Shown one piece after another: positions 22,066 to 24,595 of a stretch of 24,595 bases of DNA. The stretch covers positions 2,795 to 27,389 of the IMG/VR virus record IMGVR_UViG_3300039106_000214. One strand, written 5' to 3'. The notes beneath the pieces are model-generated. The model had not been told where the DNA came from, did not search any database, and saw nothing but the letters and a program-made list of their open reading frames with translations. The DNA is from a virus. The position numbers and the translations under genes were made by a program. Positions within the stretch are counted from its first letter, which is position 1; every line of letters begins with the position of its first letter.

Positions 22066-22490
22066 TGTTTATTCTCCAGTTGTTTTTCTAACCATCGTAC
22101 ACCATCTTCAAAACCTTCTTCCCATTCTTCAGAATAGTATTCTTCACTAACTGCGGATGATCTTAATGAATTGATGTATTCTTCTATTTCTTTTTCACTC
22201 AAAGGCGTAGGTTTTGGTGGTGCTAGATATAGTGGCATCCAAGATTTATCATAAATCCAGTCTTTCATTTCAAAGCTAGTCAATAAATCTTGCACTTTCC
22301 CTTCAACCATCTGACACCAAGCCACAGGCTCTTGCTCAAACATTACAGACTTTCTACCTTCTTCATAAGCCTCATAAACATTAGATACAGCACTTCCGTT
22401 TGGCATATAATCCATAAGAGTTGCATCTGTTATAGAATCTTGCTCACGTTTAACTATTATCCACGCTTCTGGTTGTTGCTCAATGCTCAT
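22062..22490 (-). CDS. PVAW-type accessory phage protein, 142 aa
   Basis: The 142-residue product contains a QPEAW near the start and an EPVAWCQMVEGKVQDLLTSF segment followed by WMPLYLAPPKPTPLSEKE. The 'epvAW.........~~~PLY.aPp' module is widespread in accessory genes of Proteobacteria phages, often present in several copies and of unknown function. Here the N-terminal QPEAW may be a degenerate second copy. The C-terminus is acidic (SEEYYSEEWEEGFEDGVRW). The start overlaps the upstream ORF by 11 bp and lacks a clear Shine-Dalgarno sequence, so it may rely on coupling. Confidence 0.72.
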   Translation of the reverse strand: MSIEQQPEAWIIVKREQDSITDATLMDYMPNGSAVSNVYEAYEEGRKSVMFEQEPVAWCQMVEGKVQDLLTSFEMKDWIYDKSWMPLYLAPPKPTPLSEKEIEEYINSLRSSAVSEEYYSEEWEEGFEDGVRWLEKQLENKQ

Positions 22491-22680
22491 AGTAATTGGC
22501 TCGAAAATCTATAAACAAATTGCAATCCATTTCTTTCAATTCCTTCATTGCATCCATGTGCCACATGTAGTCTTTAGTATCAATTTCAATGCTTAAATAT
22601 CTAGCGCAATCTTGCTTTTTATCGCAATTACTACCAAGACATCTGGCATTTTCATTAGGTAGTGGATATTTCATCTTCAT
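22480..22680 (-). CDS. Cys-rich small phage protein, 66 aa
   Basis: I choose ATG 22680, with GGAGA eight bases upstream, rather than the longer in-frame start at 22737, which would lie deep in the preceding gene. The 66-residue protein has RCLGSNCDKKQDCARYLS, a compact Cys-x5-Cys-x5-Cys pattern plus a later Cys (MDCNLF). Small phage proteins with 'R-CLGxxCxxRxxCARY' are known to me as hypothetical. The cysteines could bind a metal or form a structural knuckle, but the function is not known. It overlaps the HTH gene upstream by 26 bp and the next gene by 11 bp. Confidence 0.75.
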   Translation of the reverse strand: MKMKYPLPNENARCLGSNCDKKQDCARYLSIEIDTKDYMWHMDAMKELKEMDCNLFIDFRANYYEH

Positions 22681-22900
22681 TGTAATAATCTCCAATTCTA
22701 GGAACTTGTATTCCACAGTGTTTAATGTATAAATCAAGAAAACTAATAGCGGAGTTCCATGCTTTTGGCGGATCTCGTCTTTCTTGTTTTACTGAACTTA
22801 TTGTTTCAATAGGAAAGTCTGTTATCCTTGCTATTTCTGCTTGTGTTATTCCTTTTTTTTGAAGGTTTATTATCATTATTGCCCAATCAAAATTTCTCAT
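22655..22900 (-). CDS. HTH DNA-binding protein (Cro/repressor-like), 81 aa
   Basis: The reverse-strand ORF has ATG 22900, preceded by AGAGGTAGG; a TTG at 22918 would add six residues. The 81-residue protein carries a helix-turn-helix at about 18-39 (GITQAEIARITDFPIETISSV), a Gln-Ala-Glu-Ile-Ala turn typical of Cro/CI-type folds. It is followed by a short KQERRDPPKAW linker and a C-terminal helix (AISFLDLYIKHCG). It probably binds DNA as a dimer and may regulate the early region. Position next to another DNA-binding-type gene supports a regulatory role, but the operator is not identified. Confidence 0.72.
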   Translation of the reverse strand: MRNFDWAIMIINLQKKGITQAEIARITDFPIETISSVKQERRDPPKAWNSAISFLDLYIKHCGIQVPRIGDYYNEDEISTT

Positions 22901-23363
22901 TATGCCTACCTCTACCAATTAACTTTTTACGTCTAATCTCATTACAAATTAATTCTGTTTCTTTATTCCTGTGCATAAAATACACTATTGATGCAGCCAT
23001 ACCGGTCAATTTAATTTGCTTTCCTTTCTTAATAAAAGCACAAGACTCTCTAGCGTATGGCATCCATTCCATAACTTCATTGCGGTTAAATAATACTGTT
23101 CCGTCAAAATGTGTTTCTGTGTGCTTTGGTGCGCTGTATTTCTTATCTATTAAAATCTTTTCTAACGTCAACATTTTAACGCCAATAAGTTTGGCGATTT
23201 CTTTTTTGGTGATGTTAATTTGTTGGTCAATTTCTGGCATTTTCCCAATCCTTTCTCTTAATTTTCTTGCTCTGATTCGAGCATTTATTGATGCTCTGTT
23301 TTCTTCACGATACTTTTTGTTGTGCAGTCTGCGCTTCTCCTTACGTTCTGCTTCTGTCATCAT
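22887..23363 (-). CDS. putative DNA-binding protein with basic N-terminus and HTH-like core, 158 aa
   Basis: I choose ATG 23363 because it overlaps the stop of the upstream membrane peptide (ATGA); a GTG at 23411 would add 16 residues but runs over that peptide gene. The product begins with a highly basic helical region (about 5-40, KEKRRLHNKKYREEN, then NARIRARKLRERIG). An HTH-like segment follows (ITKKEIAKLIGVKMLTLEKI, about 51-70), with NRNEVMEWMPYARE. The layout resembles excisionase/AlpA-type helix-turn-helix proteins extended by a basic tail. DNA binding is inferred from these patterns; no specific family is recognised. It overlaps the HTH gene by 14 bp. Confidence 0.65.
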   Translation of the reverse strand: MMTEAERKEKRRLHNKKYREENRASINARIRARKLRERIGKMPEIDQQINITKKEIAKLIGVKMLTLEKILIDKKYSAPKHTETHFDGTVLFNRNEVMEWMPYARESCAFIKKGKQIKLTGMAASIVYFMHRNKETELICNEIRRKKLIGRGRHNEKF

Positions 23364-23473
23364 AAGAAAGCACTTTTTATGGCAAGTAAAACTGATGCTG
23401 CAATCAAACACCAGATTTGTATTTCTTGGTGCTTAGTGAATGTGTGTACTGGTTTATTTTTATAGTCTTTCAT
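23360..23473 (-). CDS. small membrane peptide, 37 aa
   Basis: The reverse-strand ORF starts at ATG 23473, with GGA seven bases upstream. It codes for MKDYKNKPVHTFTKHQEIQI, then a hydrophobic stretch (about 21-37, WCLIAASVLLAIKSAFL), and ends with TGA overlapping the next ATG. One membrane segment with a basic cytoplasmic N-terminus suggests a single-pass inner-membrane peptide. It begins only about ten bases after the T-run of the terminator at 23484-23510. No family is recognised. The support is the overlap coupling and the clear hydrophobic segment. Confidence 0.55.
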   Translation of the reverse strand: MKDYKNKPVHTFTKHQEIQIWCLIAASVLLAIKSAFL

Positions 23474-23483
23474 TATCTTATCC

Positions 23484-23510
23484 AAAAAAATGCCCTGCAA
23501 AAACAGGGCG
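23484..23510 (-). terminator. intrinsic terminator for the leftward unit 24264-23526
   Basis: On the reverse strand GCCCTG pairs perfectly with CAGGGC (plus coordinates 23504-23509 and 23492-23497) around a six-base loop, followed by A and seven T residues (23484-23490). It lies 16 bases after the stop of the 82-residue gene at 23526, exactly where the unit should end. It is the clearest intrinsic terminator in the window. Confidence 0.85.
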
Positions 23511-23525
23511 AGTGGTTGCTTCCCT

Positions 23526-23774
23526 TCAGGAATTGCAAATTAAGTTATTAGCTTTCCAGTCCATTGCCTTTTGAACTAAAAGATTAATACTGGTGTACTT
23601 TGGTGATAATGTTGCGTTTTCCAGCAATCCAAATAGCTCAGAACCGTCTGTTTCTGCGATTTGAGCGTTGATTAGTGCTTGGCAATAGTCTACAAAGGCT
23701 TGTGCTATTAAAATGCCACCAAGCGATTGATCTATACGCATATCATTAATAATTTTATCAAATTGCTCTTCCAT
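23526..23774 (-). CDS. hypothetical protein, 82 aa
   Basis: The 82-residue product starts at ATG 23774, overlapping the previous stop by one base (TAATG). It appears all-helical and acidic (MEEQFDKIINDMRID, then GGILIAQAFVDYCQALINAQ and LLENATLSP). No family or motif is recognised. It is the last gene of the unit ending in the terminator at 23484-23510, which supports expression. A role in host takeover is possible from position among early-type genes, but nothing in the sequence shows it. Confidence 0.65.
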   Translation of the reverse strand: MEEQFDKIINDMRIDQSLGGILIAQAFVDYCQALINAQIAETDGSELFGLLENATLSPKYTSINLLVQKAMDWKANNLICNS

Positions 23775-23998
23775 TAGAAATCACCTTTGTTTGGAGATAC
23801 AAAAGAAGGAACATTGCTAGGTAACTCTAGCACTTGGTAGATTTGCTCTTCTCCCTTAATGTTCTTTTGAATGATGAATGCTCCTGATCTGGTTTTGTGG
23901 ATTACGCTAGATTTGTCGTTATTGGTGTATGTTGCGCCAATAAACCCACCTAATGTAAAAGCAGATAGGATTAATATAATTGCTATTTTATTGTTCAT
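23774..23998 (-). CDS. small membrane-anchored or exported protein, 74 aa
   Basis: The 74-residue product has an N-terminal hydrophobic segment (about 5-22, IAIILILSAFTLGGFIGA) after MNNK, then a polar domain of about 50 residues with no cysteines. This fits a signal anchor placing the C-terminus in the periplasm, or an exported protein. It has a good AAAAGG ribosome-binding site before ATG 23998. No family is recognised. Small phage membrane proteins of this type sometimes block superinfection, but there is no direct evidence for that here. Confidence 0.62.
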   Translation of the reverse strand: MNNKIAIILILSAFTLGGFIGATYTNNDKSSVIHKTRSGAFIIQKNIKGEEQIYQVLELPSNVPSFVSPNKGDF

Positions 23999-24027
23999 GG
24001 TTTTTACCTTTTATAGTTATAGTTAAT

Positions 24028-24043
24028 GCCTCGTCCTTGAGGC
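24028..24043. other. small intergenic inverted repeat
   Basis: GCCTC (24028-24032) and GAGGC (24039-24043) form a 5-bp stem around GTCCTT between the 70-residue and 74-residue genes. No T-run follows on either strand, so it is not a typical terminator. It may be an mRNA processing or stability element, or chance. Confidence 0.3.
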
Positions 24044-24051
24044 GGTGGTTA

Positions 24052-24264
24052 TTATAGTTTTAGTTCATTGTAATAGCCCTCAAGATATGCACAAATACAA
24101 GATTCATAGCAACTAAAAAACTCATGCACCCCTTCTTTAGCGTTGTTGTACCAATCAAGGTCGGCATTTTCAAGTATTGAACTTAATTCACTAGCAAAGC
24201 CTTCTGGAAATGAATATCCGAATGTTTTAGCATAATCTAAGGCTTCTTGATCCCATGTAGTCAT
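24052..24264 (-). CDS. hypothetical protein, 70 aa
   Basis: The ORF starts at ATG 24264, with a strong AAAGGGGA site just upstream. The 70-residue protein is acidic and aromatic (TTWDQEALDYAKTFGYSFPE, then DWYNNAKEGVHEFFSCYESC, given in outline), with two Cys near the end. It looks like a compact helical protein. No family is recognised. It is the first gene of the unit starting at the promoter at 24301-24329. Confidence 0.65.
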   Translation of the reverse strand: MTTWDQEALDYAKTFGYSFPEGFASELSSILENADLDWYNNAKEGVHEFFSCYESCICAYLEGYYNELKL

Positions 24265-24300
24265 CTTATTCCCCTTTCTTTTTCTTGTTAAGTTGGGTAA

Positions 24301-24329
24301 ATAATAATATTTATTTTACAGAATGTAAA
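24301..24329 (-). promoter_or_regulatory. sigma70-like promoter for the leftward unit
   Basis: Read on the reverse strand, TTTACA (24329-24324; five of six matches to TTGACA) is followed after 17 bases by TATTAT (24306-24301; five of six matches to TATAAT). The expected start site is near 24294, about 30 bases before ATG 24264. The -35 lies at the 3' end of the nuclease gene and is part of an inverted repeat TTTACA-GAA-TGTAAA (24315-24329), which could be an operator. In AT-rich DNA chance matches are common, but placement and spacing are good. Confidence 0.5.
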
Positions 24330-24595
24330 GATTTTTTATCTTTCCAATAAATAAATGCTTCATATGCTCCAACATAACCTAAGCCAATACAGACAAAAGC
24401 TCCCTGTTTCTGGGCTTCCAAGAGATATTCTTGCTGTCCATCTTGCCATTTTGAACGTGTATGATCTTGTCGTTTTAATTCACAAACGAACGCAACGCTT
24501 GCTGGAATAATAATATCTGGTGCGCCTTTTACCATACCTTCACTCTTTTGTTTAGTTGCCTGGTAAAAGGTTCTTAAGCCTTCATTCCTAATGTG
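24311..24595 (-). CDS. VRR-NUC-type nuclease, 5' end cut by the window edge
   Basis: The reverse frame is open from the window edge to the TAA at 24311-24313, giving 94 visible residues. The ATG at 24535 is internal, not the start. The visible part holds RNEG (3-6), GAPD (24-27), VCELKR (37-42), QQEYL (54-58) and GAFVCIGLG (65-73). This is the order of the VRR-NUC (PD-(D/E)xK) nuclease core: NEG...PD...ExK...Q. Such phage nucleases are small DNA-processing or Holliday-junction-type enzymes. The full length is about 100 to 130 residues in relatives, so only the first few tens of residues may be missing. Confidence 0.82.
   Translation of the reverse strand, partial: HIRNEGLRTFYQATKQKSEGMVKGAPDIIIPASVAFVCELKRQDHTRSKWQDGQQEYLLEAQKQGAFVCIGLGYVGAYEAFIYWKDKKSLHSVK

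Noticed and set aside
22828-23436. Long plus-strand ORF (about 200 codons) rich in Leu, Phe, Ile and Ser
   Set aside because: It is antisense to the two DNA-binding-type genes and the membrane peptide, has no ribosome-binding site, and its low-complexity hydrophobic composition is what AT-rich antisense of Lys/Glu-rich coding gives.
24315-24329. Inverted repeat TTTACA-GAA-TGTAAA followed by T-run as a plus-strand terminator
   Set aside because: The stem is AT-only with a three-base loop and no plus-strand gene leads into it. It fits better as part of the leftward promoter region.
1-24595. tRNA or rRNA genes, integrase, attachment site or insertion sequence
   Set aside because: I found no tRNA cloverleaf, transposase or recombinase motif, and no flanking direct repeats by eye. 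A tRNAscan or profile search could still find something small that I missed.

Overview
The window is part of an AT-rich tailed-phage (Caudoviricetes) genome or prophage. It most likely belongs to a short-tailed, podovirus-like phage of a Gram-negative bacterium. The evidence is a contiguous run of packaging, portal, scaffold, capsid, connector, tail-fibre and ejection genes, a lysis cassette with an embedded Rz/Rz1 spanin pair (which implies an outer membrane), and no tail tube, sheath or tape-measure gene of a long-tailed phage. Several small genes resemble hypothetical proteins that I recall from phages of beta- and gammaproteobacteria. The exact host cannot be read from the sequence. No integrase, tRNA, rRNA, CRISPR array or insertion sequence was seen.

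Rightward block (1-21669). It opens with the 3' end of one gene and a cluster of very small overlapping ORFs (69-783), then the terminase small and large subunits (813-2358) and a long P22-like portal (2386-4479). Two small genes overlap the portal end and each other. A 15-residue Lys/Gly peptide, the scaffold (4927-5868) and a DUF5309/SU10-like major capsid protein (5889-6872) follow. A strong 7-bp hairpin lies after the capsid gene. Next come a small beta-type head protein, a conserved 94-residue protein, a head-tail adaptor, a glycine-rich tail fibre with a chaperone-like partner, and a nozzle-like protein. These are followed by an ADP-ribosyltransferase-like protein, two further appendage proteins and a set of virion-internal or ejection-type proteins (14792-20387), with a cupin-like protein among them. 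The lysis cassette is a two-TM holin candidate, Rz with nested Rz1, a second holin-like protein and a T4-type lysozyme.

Leftward block (21629-24595). Small accessory or early genes run towards the structural block and meet the lysozyme gene tail to tail with a 41-bp overlap. The rightmost gene is a VRR-NUC-type nuclease cut by the window edge. A good sigma70-like promoter at its 3' end is followed by three small genes and an intrinsic terminator. A second run of at least six small genes follows, tightly overlapped: a membrane peptide, two DNA-binding-type proteins, a Cys-rich protein, a PVAW-type protein, a 32-residue protein and a secreted repeat protein.

Together the rightward genes package DNA, build the head and short tail, bind the host, deliver DNA across the envelope and lyse the cell. 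The leftward genes probably act on regulation and host interaction, but most cannot be given a function from sequence alone. No stretch longer than about 300 bases lacks a gene.
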